Positions 12,557 to 12,700 of a stretch of DNA of 12,700 nucleotides are shown one piece after another. Position 1 is the stretch's first letter; every line of letters starts with the position of its first letter. The stretch comes from Candidatus Uhrbacteria bacterium RIFCSPHIGHO2_02_FULL_53_13 (lineage in GTDB: Bacteria; Patescibacteriota; Patescibacteriia; UBA9934; UBA11717). Under the pieces are notes generated by a model, which was not told the DNA's origin, made no database searches, and saw only the letters and a program-made list of their open reading frames with translations. A program made the translations under genes and the position numbers. The stretch covers positions 1 to 12,700 of the forward strand of contig MGDX01000010.1 of NCBI GenBank assembly GCA_001791035.1, in the 5' to 3' direction.

Positions 12557-12700
12557 CTACTGTTTATTCACAAACTCCCAGTTGATATGATTCCAAAACC
12601 CTTCAATAAAATCCTGGCGATCGTTTCGATGATCAATGTAATACGCATGCTCCCACACATCGAGCGTCAAGAGCGGCACACTCCCCGTTCCAAGCGGCGT
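12557..12700 (-). CDS. Fe/Mn superoxide dismutase, C-terminal part (cut by window edge)
   Basis: The last 47 codons of the gene are present; its start lies beyond base 12700. The translation contains PLLTLDVWEHAYY, the Fe/Mn superoxide dismutase signature. The Asp and His of DVWEH are two of the four metal ligands. FWNHINWEFVNK is the usual C-terminal ending. The enzyme converts superoxide to oxygen and hydrogen peroxide. Iron and manganese forms cannot be told apart from this piece. Its presence indicates exposure to oxygen, which also fits the nearby membrane-lipid genes. A terminator follows the stop. Confidence 0.95.
   Translation of the reverse strand, partial: TPLGTGSVPLLTLDVWEHAYYIDHRNDRQDFIEGFWNHINWEFVNKQ

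Noticed and set aside
1..12700. CRISPR array, tRNA, rRNA or transposase genes
   Set aside because: No regularly spaced direct repeats, cloverleaf or rRNA-like stretch, and no transposase motif was found in any frame I read.
1..12700. Alternative genetic code (TGA as Gly or Trp)
   Set aside because: Conserved genes have no in-frame TGA, and TGA ends the genes at 139 and 7220, so the standard bacterial code fits.

Overview
The window is bacterial chromosome, about half G+C, densely coded on both strands, using the standard stop codons (TAA, TAG and TGA all end genes). Most start codons lack a Shine-Dalgarno sequence. Several genes instead have a -10 box only a few bases before the ATG, which suggests leaderless or near-leaderless mRNAs. 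With small accessory proteins of no recognisable family and an MFS protein of a divergent type, this fits a Patescibacteria (CPR)-like genome. That placement is inference only; no rRNA or tRNA is present to test it.

Layout. Positions 1-2700 form an accessory segment bounded by a perfect 45-bp inverted repeat (1-45 and 2650-2694). It holds a CPBP-type intramembrane protease (minus), a divergent HExxH protein (plus), a 141-aa hypothetical (minus) and a decayed paralogue of the transglutaminase-like gene found intact at 5929-6630. A 161-bp near-perfect palindrome follows (2651-2811). Next are two translation-related housekeeping genes on the plus strand: a DEAD-box RNA helicase and typA/bipA. 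Convergent with typA lie the transglutaminase-like gene and an 84-aa RRM RNA-binding protein with a long structured leader. An AT-richer hypothetical gene (7220-7672, minus) is divergent from an apparent operon of a membrane-anchored YceI protein and cyclopropane-fatty-acid synthase (cfa). After these come a multi-pass membrane protein of unknown function and an MFS transporter. The window ends on the minus strand with the C-terminal part of an Fe/Mn superoxide dismutase, followed by a membrane-anchored HExxH protein.

Themes. (1) Lipid and envelope stress: YceI, Cfa, superoxide dismutase, CPBP protease and membrane proteins. (2) RNA and ribosome maintenance: the helicase, TypA and the RRM protein, a set common in cold or stress responses. 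(3) A family of palindromes ending in the motif TTCGGGAACAG-N-CCC, seen six times. Copies sit in the leaders of the helicase and RRM genes, at the promoter of the transglutaminase-like gene, and at both ends of the accessory segment. This repeat family and the decayed/intact transglutaminase pair are the most notable undescribed signals. No CRISPR array, tRNA, rRNA or transposase gene was seen.
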